From contig JALHQB010000047.1 of assembly GCA_022842185.1 (NCBI GenBank), positions 1 through 40,418 of the forward strand: DNA of 40,418 nucleotides. Reading direction: 5' to 3'. The first letter of the stretch is position 1, and every line of letters starts with the position of its first letter. Positions 1-9,792 of this stretch are shown in pieces. The notes beneath the pieces were generated by a model that saw only the letters and a program-made list of their open reading frames with translations, had not been told where the DNA came from and ran no database searches. Origin of the DNA: Acetobacteraceae bacterium (GTDB lineage: Bacteria; Pseudomonadota; Alphaproteobacteria; Acetobacterales; Acetobacteraceae). Position numbers and translations under genes: made by a program.

Positions 1-227
1 ACGGCCGGCGACACCGGGGCGCGCGCGGCAGGGGCCGCCACGCTCGGCTTCGCCGGCGGCGGCGCCACACGCTTCTTCACAACCTCGACCTGCACGGTCT
101 TGCTGCGGCCGTGGCTGAAGGATTGCCGCACGCTCCCGGCATCCACCGTCTTGCCAAGCTCAAGCCGTCCGCCGGGCCGAAGGCTTAGCCTGTTTTTACC
201 CGCGTCCTGCTCGTTCTGGTCGCTCAT
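1..227 (-). CDS. infB: Translation initiation factor IF-2, N-terminal part (partial)
   Basis: The first 75 or so codons of a minus-strand gene that runs off the left edge. The protein opens MSDQNEQDAGKNRLSLRP, followed by a GGRLELGKTVDAGSVRQSFSHG-type stretch and a Lys/Val-rich then Ala/Pro-rich segment. This is the usual N-terminus of alphaproteobacterial IF-2, the GTPase that places initiator tRNA on the 30S subunit. The GTPase domain is outside the window. It is the last visible gene of a rimP-nusA-ylxR-infB cluster; about 60 bases separate it from the ylxR stop. The ATG at 225-227 fits the conserved start. Identity rests on the N-terminal pattern plus operon position. Confidence 0.85.
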   Translation of the reverse strand, partial: MSDQNEQDAGKNRLSLRPGGRLELGKTVDAGSVRQSFSHGRSKTVQVEVVKKRVAPPPAKPSVAAPAARAPVSPA

Positions 228-288
228 CCGCCGATCCGAACCCGATTCCACCAAGAATTCCTAAAGCCGCGACGATCGTTGCGGCCCT

Positions 289-892
289 TTACGCGTTAAC
301 CGGCGGAGTGCCGGCAAATCCCGCCAGCCGCTCCGCCTCGGTCCGGATGGCATCAGCCAACCGGCCCGGAGAAACCACGACATGCACGGCGTGGTCCCGC
401 CCGAAGACAACACCCAACTCAACCGCCGAAAGCGGCGTGACGGCCGGGATGTCCCGACCACCGAAGCGCGCGCGCTCGGCCAGACTGCCATCGGCCGCCT
501 GAACCAACAGTCCCGCGCGTCCGGCATGGAGCCATTCACGCGCCGACTGCCAGCCCGATACAGCCTGCCCGGCCCGCCGGGCTAAGCCCAGAAGGTCACG
601 GACACGGCCGCGCAGACCATCCTCGATCCGCGCGCGAAGGTCGGAGGGAAACGTCACCTGCCCACGCGCGGCCCGCATGAAGGCCCCGCGGCTCAGGGCG
701 GTTTCTAGCACATCGCCCCGCGCGCTCAACCACATTCCCCGGCCCGGCAGCTTGCCGACGATATCCGGGACGATTTCACGGTCCGGGCCAACCACAAAAC
801 GCAGCATGCGCTCCTTCGGCTGGACCTCTCGCGTTACGATGCAGCGGCGGTGGGGGCCGGTTTCCGGCTCATCCTCCGTCGGGGCATCGATG

Positions 893-921
<29 letters not shown>
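289..921 (-). CDS. ylxR: YlxR family RNA-binding protein (DUF448) fused to an L7Ae-like domain
   Basis: About 210 residues with two parts. The N-terminal YlxR/DUF448 domain shows the RRCIVTREV motif followed by K-ERMLRFVV and KLPGRGMWLSA. The C-terminal part (VRDLLGLARRAGQAVSGWQS...) resembles an L7Ae/L30e-type RNA-binding fold, the arrangement usual in alphaproteobacteria. It lies between nusA and infB, as YlxR does in most bacteria; the family is linked to RNA binding and transcription/translation control, but no reaction is known. The ATG at 921 overlaps the nusA end by 29 bases. A longer reading frame starts at 969 (77-base overlap), which I consider less likely because neither start has a clear ribosome-binding site and the longer one intrudes far into nusA. 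Confidence 0.88.
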
Positions 922-2443
<1,522 letters not shown>

Positions 2444-2549
2444 GGAGCCTCTCTCCTAGAGCGGGATGACCAGGGGTGCGAAGGCACCCAAGGCCTGAGT
2501 TACGCGGTCAGACAAAGCGTCAGGCAAGCGAAAGGGCGCACATCGCGGC

Positions 2550-3077
2550 CTAGTTCTCGGTCGGTGGCGCCGCGGTCGCGGCAATGAGTTCATCGGTCAG
2601 CACAAGCTTCGCGCGCCGGATGTTCGATCGCGGGAAGGCGATCTCAGCCCCGTCGTCCAGCCGCATCCGCACCACATCGGCATCGGCGCCCAGCGCGATG
2701 CCCCGGAAGCGCTTGCGCCCATCGTGCGGCATGGCGAGTTCCAGGGTGGCGACGTGGCCGGCGAAGCGGTTCCAGTCCCTGATACGCGTCAGCGGCCGGT
2801 CGATGCCGGCCGAGGACACTTCCAGGCTCCATTCGCCCTTGATCGGATCCGCGACGTCGAGCACCGCACCGACCGCATGGCTGATCGCCTCGCAATCCTC
2901 GACCGCGAAAGTCGCGCCATCGGCCCGGTCCGCCATGATCTGGACCGTGGGGCGTTCCTTGCCTGAAATCTGCACGCGCACAAGCTCATAGCCCAGGTGA
3001 TCCAGCGTCGGCAGGATCGCATCGGCAATGCGGGCTTCAAGCCCTTCGTGGCGTGGCTGGTCGTCAGTATCGTTCAA
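2550..3077 (-). CDS. rimP: Ribosome maturation factor RimP
   Basis: 175 residues. RimP assists 30S subunit maturation. Family features are [24 protein letters not shown] near residue 30, the [21 protein letters not shown] block, and the [23 protein letters not shown] signature around residue 88. The C-terminal SH3-like domain is present. The only start that keeps the full N-terminus is a TTG at 3075-3077; no in-frame ATG or GTG lies upstream. That TTG sits five bases after a hairpin plus six-T run, and no Shine-Dalgarno sequence is visible, so translation or transcription of this first operon gene may be controlled in its leader. Confidence 0.96.
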   Translation of the reverse strand: MNDTDDQPRHEGLEARIADAILPTLDHLGYELVRVQISGKERPTVQIMADRADGATFAVEDCEAISHAVGAVLDVADPIKGEWSLEVSSAGIDRPLTRIRDWNRFAGHVATLELAMPHDGRKRFRGIALGADADVVRMRLDDGAEIAFPRSNIRRAKLVLTDELIAATAAPPTEN

Positions 3078-3082
3078 GCAAC

Positions 3083-3110
3083 AAAAAAGGCGGCCCCTTG
3101 CAAGGCCACC
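3083..3110 (-). terminator. Terminator-like hairpin in the rimP leader
   Basis: On the minus strand a 7-bp stem GGTGGCC/GGCCGCC (one G-U pair in RNA) with an 8-base loop is followed directly by TTTTTT, the form of an intrinsic terminator. It ends five bases before the rimP TTG start and lies downstream of a plausible promoter, so an attenuator is the simplest reading. It could also merely block antisense reads from the YceI gene. Confidence 0.65.
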
Positions 3111-3142
3111 CCCCGTGGAACCGGATGGAATGTCTGGCGGGG

Positions 3143-3171
3143 GTTATGACGCTTCGGCGGTCAGGATGCAA
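3143..3171 (-). promoter_or_regulatory. Putative sigma70-type promoter of rimP-nusA-ylxR-infB
   Basis: Minus strand: -35 TTGCAT (3166-3171) and -10 CATAAC (3143-3148) separated by 17 bases. The predicted transcript start near 3136 leaves a leader of about 60 nt that contains the hairpin at 3083-3110. Found by eye; high-GC genomes give chance matches. Confidence 0.4.
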
Positions 3172-3228
3172 GCGGACTTGCGCCCCGACATGCGGCGAGG
3201 CATTGCGATGGCCAGAAGGATTGACCCC

Positions 3229-3804
3229 ATGTCCAGCATGCCGCGCATCGGACGTCGTGCCATGGCCGTCGGCTTGGCAGCTCTCGCTTCCCGACCGGCC
3301 GGCGCCCAAACCAGGCTCATCATCGGCCCGGCCAACGGCGTGCTGGAATTCAGCGCCCGGCGGCTGGGCGTGCTGCCGACGACGGGCCGCTTCGACGATT
3401 TTTCCGCGACATTGCTGTTCGATCGGAACCGGCCGCAGTCCACCGAGGTGTCGGTCGTGGTGCGGGTTGCGGCGATCACACTGGACGTGCCAGGTGGTGC
3501 GGCCCTGCTGCGTTCGCGCGACTTCTTCGATGCCGAGGGTTTCCCCGAGGCCCGTTTCAACGGCACCGGCGTAGGACAGGGCAGCCCGGATCGGTTTTCA
3601 CTCGCCGGCGCGCTGACCATTCGTGGCGTGACGCGGCCGTTCAGGATGGAGGCCACCCTGGCCGGCGATGGCGCGGCAGGCCAGCAGACCGCGCTCCTCA
3701 CTGCCACGGGCGCCCTTCAGCGATCGGAATACGGCATGACCGCCCGGCAAGGGCTGATCTCGGAAACAGTGCGACTGACCTTGCGCGTGGCATTGGCCCT
3801 GTAG
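3229..3804 (+). CDS. Exported YceI-like domain protein
   Basis: 191 residues from the ATG at 3229, which has AGAAGGA about nine bases upstream; longer in-frame starts reach back to 3028 but overlap the rimP leader. An N-terminal signal peptide (MPRIGRRAMAVGLAALASRPAGAQ region, possibly Tat-type with RR) precedes a YceI-like lipocalin fold: NGVLEFSARRLGVLPTTGRFDDFSATLLFD, then SRDFFDAEGFPEARFNGTGV and LTIRGVTRPFRMEATL. YceI proteins bind polyisoprenoid-like lipids in the periplasm; ligand and role here are unknown. It is divergent from rimP and convergent with the SDR gene. Family assignment is fairly firm, function open. Confidence 0.85.
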   Translation: MSSMPRIGRRAMAVGLAALASRPAGAQTRLIIGPANGVLEFSARRLGVLPTTGRFDDFSATLLFDRNRPQSTEVSVVVRVAAITLDVPGGAALLRSRDFFDAEGFPEARFNGTGVGQGSPDRFSLAGALTIRGVTRPFRMEATLAGDGAAGQQTALLTATGALQRSEYGMTARQGLISETVRLTLRVALAL

Positions 3805-3827
3805 CGCAAAGCCAAGCTGCGCCGCCG

Positions 3828-4586
3828 TCAGGGCGGCAGGCGCAGCGCTGAATCGAGGCGGATGGTGGTCCCGTTCAGCAGGGGATTGGCGCAGATCGCC
3901 AACACCATCCGCGCGAATTCCTCCGGCAGCCCAAGCCGTGCCGGGAAGGGCGGCAGCGCACGGATCGCCGCCTGGGCCGCGTCGGGCAGGCCGGCGAGCA
4001 TCGGCGTTTCAAAAAGGCCCGGCGCGATGGTCACGACGCGAATGCCCGATTTCGCCAATTCCCGTGCGGCCGGCAGCGTCAGGCCCATCACGCCGGCCTT
4101 CGACGCGGCATAGGCGCATTGCCCGACCTGGCCATCTTCGGCGGCGATGGAAGCGGTGTTGACAATCACCCCGCGCTCGCCATCCGGCGATGTGGGATCG
4201 AGCGGCTGCATGCGTTGCGCGGCGAGGCGCAGCACGTTGAAGGTCCCGATCAGGTTGACGCGGATCGTGCGTTCGAAAAGCGCGAGGTCATGAGCCCCTT
4301 TGCGACCGACGACCCGCGCGGCGGGCGCAATGCCGGCGCAGTTCACCACCAATCGCAATGGGCCAAGACCGGCCGCGGCTTCAAGCGCGGCCGCGACATC
4401 GGCCTCGGTGGCGACGTCGCCCGGGACCGGCGTGGCGCCGCAGCGCGCGGCCAGCGCCGCCAGGCCTTCGGCGTTGAGGTCCATCGCCACCACGCGGGCG
4501 CCGGCGGCGGCCAAGGCTTCGGCCGTCGCGGCGCCGAGGCCCGAGCCCGCGCCGGTCACCAGGGCGGCTGCATCCATCAGCTGCAT
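3828..4586 (-). CDS. SDR-family dehydrogenase, HSD10 / 3-hydroxyacyl-CoA dehydrogenase-like
   Basis: 252 residues, classical short-chain dehydrogenase. It has the cofactor motif [12 protein letters not shown] (residues 11-22), an acidic residue after beta-2 (VVAMDLN, favouring NAD), NCAGIAPA, catalytic Ser in [14 protein letters not shown], and YAASK. The [38 protein letters not shown] stretch resembles 3-hydroxy-2-methylbutyryl-CoA / type II 3-hydroxyacyl-CoA dehydrogenases, so a role in acyl-CoA or branched-chain amino acid oxidation is likely; the substrate is inferred only. Its start overlaps the trmB stop by ten bases (a second ATG at 4577 forms TGATG with that stop), so it is translated from the metK-trmB transcript. 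Confidence 0.88.
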   Translation of the reverse strand: MQLMDAAALVTGAGSGLGAATAEALAAAGARVVAMDLNAEGLAALAARCGATPVPGDVATEADVAAALEAAAGLGPLRLVVNCAGIAPAARVVGRKGAHDLALFERTIRVNLIGTFNVLRLAAQRMQPLDPTSPDGERGVIVNTASIAAEDGQVGQCAYAASKAGVMGLTLPAARELAKSGIRVVTIAPGLFETPMLAGLPDAAQAAIRALPPFPARLGLPEEFARMVLAICANPLLNGTTIRLDSALRLPP

Positions 4587-5335
4587 GGCGTGTCGGTCCT
4601 GACGAAGGTCCAGTAGCGCGGCACGCGACCCTCGCGGACCGCCTTCGCCTCATACCGTGTCGGGTGCCAATCCGCCGCGCGCTCGGTCACCACGGACCGC
4701 AGGGTGAAGAACGGCTGGTTCGCGAAGACCTCCTCGACCCAGGCCTGGTAGGTCGGGTCGTCGGAGGCGATGCGCCATTCGGCGCCGTGTCGAAGCACGC
4801 GGGCGACCAGTGGCAGCATGGCCGCATGCACGAAGCGCCGCTTGGCGTGGCGCGACTTCGGCCAGGGGTCGGGAAACATCAGGTAAAGCCGGCCGAGTGC
4901 CGCATCCGGCAGAAGCGCTACCAGGTGTCGCGCATCCTCGGGCCACAATCGCAAGCGATCGGGCACCGATGCGGTCGCCTCCGCCCCGTCCGGGACGATG
5001 CGGGTCAGCAGCGAACACAACCCGTTCTCAAAGACTTCGGATGCGATCAGCCCGACGCCCGGATGCGCAGCCGACAGCGCCAGGGCGTGTTCCCCGCCGC
5101 CGAAGCCCACTTCCAGCCAAATCTCCGCGGCGCCGGGGAACGGTCCCTTGGGGTGGGCCGCCTCCGCCGCCGTCAGCCGAAACCGCGGCAGGGCAAGGTC
5201 GAGCAACCTTTCCTGCCGCGGCCGCAGCGGGTGCCCCCGACGGCGGCCATACAGCCGGTCGGGGATGCCCTCGGGCGTCAATGAGGGCGCGCGATGCGGC
5301 GGTTCATCCCGCCGCATGTCACCCTCGTCGCTCAC
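4577..5335 (-). CDS. trmB: tRNA (guanine-N7-)-methyltransferase TrmB
   Basis: 252 residues. TrmB makes m7G46 in tRNA using S-adenosylmethionine. Visible motifs are [19 protein letters not shown] (SAM-binding motif I), the family signature [18 protein letters not shown], and the tail [28 protein letters not shown]. The start is a GTG that overlaps the metK stop as GTGA, pointing to translational coupling. Placement behind metK puts a SAM consumer in one transcript with the SAM synthetase. The N-terminus is somewhat long and basic ([19 protein letters not shown]), as usual in alphaproteobacteria. Confidence 0.96.
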   Translation of the reverse strand: MSDEGDMRRDEPPHRAPSLTPEGIPDRLYGRRRGHPLRPRQERLLDLALPRFRLTAAEAAHPKGPFPGAAEIWLEVGFGGGEHALALSAAHPGVGLIASEVFENGLCSLLTRIVPDGAEATASVPDRLRLWPEDARHLVALLPDAALGRLYLMFPDPWPKSRHAKRRFVHAAMLPLVARVLRHGAEWRIASDDPTYQAWVEEVFANQPFFTLRSVVTERAADWHPTRYEAKAVREGRVPRYWTFVRTDTPCS

Positions 5336-6519
5336 CGGCCGAAGGCGCGCTTCAGCTCATCCACCAGGTCGGTCTTCTCCCAGGTGAAGGTGCCGAGGTC
5401 CTCATCCGGCGTCCGGCCAAAATGGCCATAGGCGGAGGTGGGGACGTAGATCGGACGGTTCAGGTGCAGATGCTCGCGTATGCCGCGTGGGGACAGGTTC
5501 ACCAGCCCATCGACAACCTTGGCCAGCTTCACCTCATCCACGTCGCGGCCGGAGCCGTGCAGGTCGAGATAGACCGACAGCGGCTTCGCCACGCCGATCG
5601 CGTAGGAGACCTGGATGGTGCACTTGTCCGACAGGCCGGCCGCGACGACGTTCTTCGCGACATAGCGCGCGGCATAGGCGGCCGAACGGTCCACCTTGGT
5701 CGGATCCTTGCCGGAGAACGCGCCGCCGCCATGCGGGGCCGCGCCGCCGTAAGTGTCGACGATGATCTTACGCCCGGTCAGGCCGCAGTCACCGTCCGGC
5801 CCGCCGATCACGAACTGGCCGGTCGGGTTCACATACAGCTCGACATCCGGGCACATCCAGCCGCTGGGCAAGGCTTCCTCGATCAGCGGCTTCACCATCG
5901 CCTTGATCTGTGCCTGCTCCATGCCCTCGACGTGCTGCGTGGACAGCACGATGGACGTCGCGCCAACCGGCTTGCCATCGACGTAGCGCAGCGTGACCTG
6001 CGACTTCGCGTCCGGCAGCAGGCCCTTCACCGACGGATGGCCGATGCGGCGCAGCTCGCTGATGCGGCGCAGGATCAGGTGCGCGTAGTACAGCGGCGCG
6101 GGCATGAGGTCCGGCGTCTCGGTGCAGGCATAGCCGAACATGATGCCCTGGTCGCCGGCGCCTTCATCCTTGTTGCCGGCGGCGTCCACGCCCTGCGCGA
6201 TATGCGCGGACTGGGCGTGCAGGTGGCACTCCACACTGGCCTTTTCCCAGTGGAAGCCGTCCTGCTCATAGCCGATGTCATGAATGGCCAGGCGCGCGAG
6301 GTGCTTCAGGTAATCGGCGGTGACGCTGCCGGGGCCGCGCACCTCACCGGCGATGACGACGCGATTGGTCGTGACCAGGGTCTCGCAGGCCACGCGGGAA
6401 TAGGGATCGGCCGTCAGGAACGCATCGAGCACCGTATCCGAGATGCGGTCCGCCACCTTGTCGGGATGGCCTTCGGAAACGGATTCAGACGTGAAGAGAT
6501 ATTCGCCGGTATCGCGCAT
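5332..6519 (-). CDS. metK: S-adenosylmethionine synthetase (methionine adenosyltransferase)
   Basis: 395 residues from the ATG at 6519; a longer frame to 6588 adds a non-conserved leader and is rejected. MetK condenses ATP and methionine to SAM. Motifs include [62 protein letters not shown] and [11 protein letters not shown]. The C-terminal FTWEKTD is present. It is first of three overlapping genes (metK-trmB-SDR). A candidate promoter and two hairpins lie in the leader upstream. No SAM riboswitch of a class I know could be matched by eye. Confidence 0.98.
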   Translation of the reverse strand: MRDTGEYLFTSESVSEGHPDKVADRISDTVLDAFLTADPYSRVACETLVTTNRVVIAGEVRGPGSVTADYLKHLARLAIHDIGYEQDGFHWEKASVECHLHAQSAHIAQGVDAAGNKDEGAGDQGIMFGYACTETPDLMPAPLYYAHLILRRISELRRIGHPSVKGLLPDAKSQVTLRYVDGKPVGATSIVLSTQHVEGMEQAQIKAMVKPLIEEALPSGWMCPDVELYVNPTGQFVIGGPDGDCGLTGRKIIVDTYGGAAPHGGGAFSGKDPTKVDRSAAYAARYVAKNVVAAGLSDKCTIQVSYAIGVAKPLSVYLDLHGSGRDVDEVKLAKVVDGLVNLSPRGIREHLHLNRPIYVPTSAYGHFGRTPDEDLGTFTWEKTDLVDELKRAFGR

Positions 6520-6561
6520 GGCGTGGTTTGCCTCTTGTCGCGGGGGGATTCGCCGGAGGGG

Positions 6562-6593
6562 AGCCCCGGCGGGCTGGGCCCGGAGCATCCGGG
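6562..6593 (-). promoter_or_regulatory. Two small tandem hairpins in the metK leader
   Basis: Minus strand: CCCGGA-TGC-TCCGGG (6579-6593) and AGCCC-GCCG-GGGCT (6562-6575) lie between the predicted transcript start and the metK ATG. Such short GC hairpins are common by chance in DNA of this composition; a regulatory role is speculative. Confidence 0.25.
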
Positions 6594-6600
6594 ACGATCG

Positions 6601-6629
6601 CGTATCGCAAGGGGGTGTGGCGGGGTCAA
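6601..6629 (-). promoter_or_regulatory. Putative metK promoter
   Basis: Minus strand: -35 TTGACC (6624-6629), 17-base spacer, -10 GATACG (6601-6606). The transcript would start near 6594 and give a leader of about 75 nt. The -35 is close to consensus, the -10 is weak. Confidence 0.4.
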
Positions 6630-6921
6630 GGCACGCCCGCGCAGCAAACTGACTGAGGTCACGGCACGCTGAAATGTCTCAGGAGCCATGAAAGCCATTT
6701 CACGCCTACCTGTGATAGGCGACCTGGCAACGGGCGCGTTATGTGGGTTGTTTCTTGCATTCCTGCGTCGGTGCAATCGCTACCGCTGCGTGCCATGCGC
6801 CTGCTTTCAGGATCTGCTCTGGAACACGGAGTTGTCGTATCCAATTTATCTTCATCGATAGCGATCGGCCATTGATTCTCCAAATCCGCGCTGTTCGCCT
6901 GCAATGTGAGGACTTCGAGAC
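6630..6921. other. Intergenic region between metK and the GHKL ATPase gene
   Basis: About 290 bases, visibly less GC-rich than its surroundings. It contains an inverted repeat CGCCTA/TAGGCG with a 7-base loop at 6703-6721, without a T run. A 60-codon plus-strand frame at 6743-6925 ends in an ATGA overlap with the ATPase start but has no protein-like features. Near 6811-6822 the string GATCTGCTCT recalls the dispersed repeat described elsewhere. AGGA about eleven bases before 6922 may serve as ribosome-binding site. I see no convincing -35/-10 pair. Confidence 0.4.
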
Positions 6922-8721
6922 ATGAGCAGCGTTACGAAGCTACGCGTGGGTGACGAGGACTTTCTTGTCACCAGCATGATCGAACGCTGTCCCAAGACGA
7001 TGATGTTGCGGGAGTTGGTGAAGAATGGATTGGAGGCCGCGTGCCAGGCGGAAGCTGGGCAGCGGGTTGTCGAGATCACCTCGGCGTTGATCGATGGCGT
7101 ACGAAAGCTGCGGATCTGGAATACCGGCCCCGGCCTGAACGCCGATGAGTTGTACCGGATGTGCGACATCGCCTCCTCGGTCGGCAAAATGCAGGGTCTC
7201 GACGGCAATTTCGGGATGGGGGCGAAGGTCGCCACCTTGCCATCGAATCACCTGGGTGTTCGCTACCGGTCCTGCCGCGGTGGCACGGTGAGCGAAGTTA
7301 CGATCGGCAAGCGCAACGGCGTCTATGGACGTGTGCTTCGCGAGGGCGGACCCGCCGGTGCCGTGACGGACGTCACCACCGAGGTTCGAGAGGCAGGGAT
7401 GGATACCACCCGGGACTGGACCGAGGTCACGCTGCTGGGTCAGCGGGCCGATCAGGACACGGTGGCCCAGCCCTATGGCGGCAATCCTCGGGTGCTGCCC
7501 GGCTGGGTCATACGTACATTGCATCACCGCTTCTTCCGCATCGGCCACGGCGTGCGCCTCATGCTCGGGCCCGACATCTGCGCCATGCCTCGGATGCGGC
7601 ATTTCGTTTCGCTCGACCAGCACATGGAACAACGCTTCGCCCGCTCCGAGACCGTCGAGCTGCCGGACGGGATCCTGGTTCGCTTCGGCTACGACCCACC
7701 CCATGCCAGCGTCCCGGGGCACAACGCTTCCTTCGTCGACCGGCTCAGCCCCGATGCCAGCTTCGTGGGCCTCGTCCATGACGATGAATTCTATGATTTC
7801 CGGACAGCAAAGCGCTGGACCCAGGAGGCCCCGAGCTTCGGCATCGGGTTCGGCGCACGGCACCTGTCGGTCGTGGTCGAACTGCCCAGGTCCTACCCCG
7901 TTCTGCCGGAAGGGTATCGGCAGTTCCTGCGGTACCGGAACGGGTCACAGGACCAGGTGAAGGTCAACGATTTCGCGGCCATGGTCCGGGCACGCCGGCC
8001 AGCCTGGGTGCGCGACCTGGTGCGGAGCCTGTCGCCGGATCTCGACCTGCTGGGCGACGTGAACGAACAGTTGCAAAAGCTGATCGGCGACCTGGGCCTG
8101 AAGCGGAAGCGCCCGAAGGTGCGCCGGCCGCCCGCCGTGCCCCCGGTGCAAGGCTTGGCCGAGGCTGTGGCGCAGGCTGACGGGACGAACACACCTCAGG
8201 CGGCGAAGCCTCCGGCCAAGCCGCAAGTGTCGCTGGCAGCGGCGGAAGGTTCGATCGTCGACATGATCGAGGACACCGAGGTGATCCCCGACTTCCTGCT
8301 GCTGAGGAATGAGGATGAGATCGCCGATCGGAACCTGACCTATCGCGCGGCCCGGTTCTATCCCGACACGCATGAAGTTTACGTCAATCTGTGCTTCCCG
8401 AGCGTGACGCGCCTCGCTGCTGCCTTGGCCGCCACCGCGCCGAACGCGGTTTCCGCCGACACGGCTCAGGCGGTGGCGCAGACCGTGGCGGAACACATCC
8501 TGGTGCTCCGGCTTGGCCAGGCATTGGTCTATGGCCTTTCGAAGCGGGATGCGGAAAAGGGATGGACGCTGCCCGAGAAACAGCAGGCCGTGAGCAGTGA
8601 GGTGCTGACCATCGTCGCCGACAACCTGTTCGCATCGATGCTGGACGCGCGGCTGATGTTCGACCAGCGGCTTGCCGAGACGGATCGTTCGCCGCAGGGG
8701 CATGTCTTGGCGCAGGACTGA
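6922..8721 (+). CDS. Orphan GHKL-type (Hsp90/MutL/histidine-kinase fold) ATPase, function unknown
   Basis: 599 residues. The N-terminal 130 residues carry a Bergerat ATP-binding fold: N-box MLRELVKNGLEAA (Glu31, Asn35), G1-like motif IWNTGPGL (Asn67, Gly69, Gly71) and GNFGMGAKVATLP (Gly95, Gly98, Gly100). The G1 Asp that normally contacts adenine is Asn here. The middle (about 130-400) has no motif I recognise; a basic, Pro-rich linker follows (LKRKRPKVRRPPAVPPVQ, about 393-410), then a mostly helical C-terminal part (about 440-599). No signal peptide, kinase H-box or transmembrane segment is visible. The stand-alone ATPase with effector-like C-terminus recalls MORC/Hsp90-like proteins more than a sensor kinase. 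It is monocistronic, divergent from metK and convergent with dapB. Confidence 0.75.
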   Translation: MSSVTKLRVGDEDFLVTSMIERCPKTMMLRELVKNGLEAACQAEAGQRVVEITSALIDGVRKLRIWNTGPGLNADELYRMCDIASSVGKMQGLDGNFGMGAKVATLPSNHLGVRYRSCRGGTVSEVTIGKRNGVYGRVLREGGPAGAVTDVTTEVREAGMDTTRDWTEVTLLGQRADQDTVAQPYGGNPRVLPGWVIRTLHHRFFRIGHGVRLMLGPDICAMPRMRHFVSLDQHMEQRFARSETVELPDGILVRFGYDPPHASVPGHNASFVDRLSPDASFVGLVHDDEFYDFRTAKRWTQEAPSFGIGFGARHLSVVVELPRSYPVLPEGYRQFLRYRNGSQDQVKVNDFAAMVRARRPAWVRDLVRSLSPDLDLLGDVNEQLQKLIGDLGLKRKRPKVRRPPAVPPVQGLAEAVAQADGTNTPQAAKPPAKPQVSLAAAEGSIVDMIEDTEVIPDFLLLRNEDEIADRNLTYRAARFYPDTHEVYVNLCFPSVTRLAAALAATAPNAVSADTAQAVAQTVAEHILVLRLGQALVYGLSKRDAEKGWTLPEKQQAVSSEVLTIVADNLFASMLDARLMFDQRLAETDRSPQGHVLAQD

Positions 8722-8819
8722 TGCGCAGGGGCGCCCGGGGGTGGGCAACGCCCAACCGTGCCGGCCGCTCGCAGTGTGGCACGGCATGGAGCGATGGCCG
8801 CTTCGCCGGGCCGCCGGAC

Positions 8820-9599
8820 CTACATTCCAAGCACGTCGCGCATCCCATACAGGCCCGGCGCCTTGCCCTGCGTCCACAGCGCCGCGCGCACCGCCCCGGC
8901 CGCATAGACGCGCCGGTCGAAGTTCCGATGCGTCAGGCTGATATGTTCCGATGCCCCCGCGAACAGCAGGGTGTGCTCGCCAACCACCTGTCCGCCGCGC
9001 AGCGCCGCGAAGCCGATCGTGCCGGTGCCTCGTGCGCCGCAATGCCCGTCCCGGCCGCTCTCCCGGCCGGCTTCGTCCAACGTCTTGCCGCGTCCGGCGG
9101 CAACGGCACGGCCCAGCGCCACGGCGGTGCCGGACGGGGCGTCCACCTTCTGGCGATGATGCATCTCGACAATCTCCGCATCGTACTGATCGCCCGGCAG
9201 CGCGGCGGCCATGCGTTCGGCAATCGCGAGGAACAATGCCACGCCCGGCGCGAAGCTGGCGGCATAGACCACGGGGATCCGCTCGGCGGCCTCAGCCACG
9301 GCCGCTTCATCCGCGGCCGACAGCCCCGATGAACCCAGGATGAGCGGCGTGCCGCTCTCGGCGGCCGCCAGCGCGTGGGCGCGCGCTGAATGGGCGTGGG
9401 TGAAGTCCAACACCACGTCCGAGGCAGCGCAGAGCGCCACGATGTCCGGCAACACCGGCAAGCCCGGCGGAAGCGTACTGAGCGATGCGCCCAGGCGAAT
9501 GGTACCGCCCGCCAATGTCGCGCCCGCCGCGGCGGTTTCCTCGGCCAGAAGGCGGCCCATGCGGCCGGCGATGCCGGCGATGCCGATACGGAGGTTCAC
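8820..9599 (-). CDS. dapB: 4-hydroxy-tetrahydrodipicolinate reductase
   Basis: 259 residues. DapB reduces the dihydrodipicolinate precursor with NAD(P)H in the diaminopimelate/lysine pathway. Motifs are the nucleotide-binding GIAGIAGRMGRLL near the N-terminus, DVVLDFTHAHSARAHALAA, the active-site signature EIVEMHHRQKVDAPSGTAVALG, and GEHTLLFAGASEHISLTHRNFDRRVYAAGAVRAA. It stands alone, convergent with the GHKL ATPase gene and divergent from the PRC-barrel gene with about 190 bases between them. Confidence 0.98.
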   Translation of the reverse strand: MNLRIGIAGIAGRMGRLLAEETAAAGATLAGGTIRLGASLSTLPPGLPVLPDIVALCAASDVVLDFTHAHSARAHALAAAESGTPLILGSSGLSAADEAAVAEAAERIPVVYAASFAPGVALFLAIAERMAAALPGDQYDAEIVEMHHRQKVDAPSGTAVALGRAVAAGRGKTLDEAGRESGRDGHCGARGTGTIGFAALRGGQVVGEHTLLFAGASEHISLTHRNFDRRVYAAGAVRAALWTQGKAPGLYGMRDVLGM

Positions 9600-9792
9600 A
9601 GCATTTCCCTTGCCTGGTGGCGGCGCCCAAAGCGTGCCGGTGGTCGGCCCCGATCATCGCGCCTGCAGCCGCGACCGCAAGTGTCGTCTCGGAACACTCA
9701 ACCGATGCGTCACGGCCTTGTCACCCGCGTCTGGCAACCCTTGGCCCTGGGCGCACGTTCTTTGACCAACACTGGATTCAGGAGAACCTGCC

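Noticed and set aside
6520..6600. SAM riboswitch before metK
   Set aside because: I could not match the conserved cores of the SAM-II or SAM/SAH classes; only simple GC hairpins are present. A covariance-model search would settle it.
4810..6672. 620-codon plus-strand open frame opposite metK and trmB
   Set aside because: Antisense shadow of two confident genes; composition is His/Arg/Gly-rich as in other shadows here.
6743..6925. 60-codon Cys-containing frame ending ATGA at the GHKL ATPase start
   Set aside because: No ribosome-binding site, no recognisable pattern, and composition like non-coding DNA; the overlap is probably chance.
9691..9720. EcfG general-stress promoter (GGAAC box) before the PRC-barrel gene
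   Set aside because: GGAAC is present at 9691-9695 but no GTT-type -10 occurs at the required 16-17 base distance.
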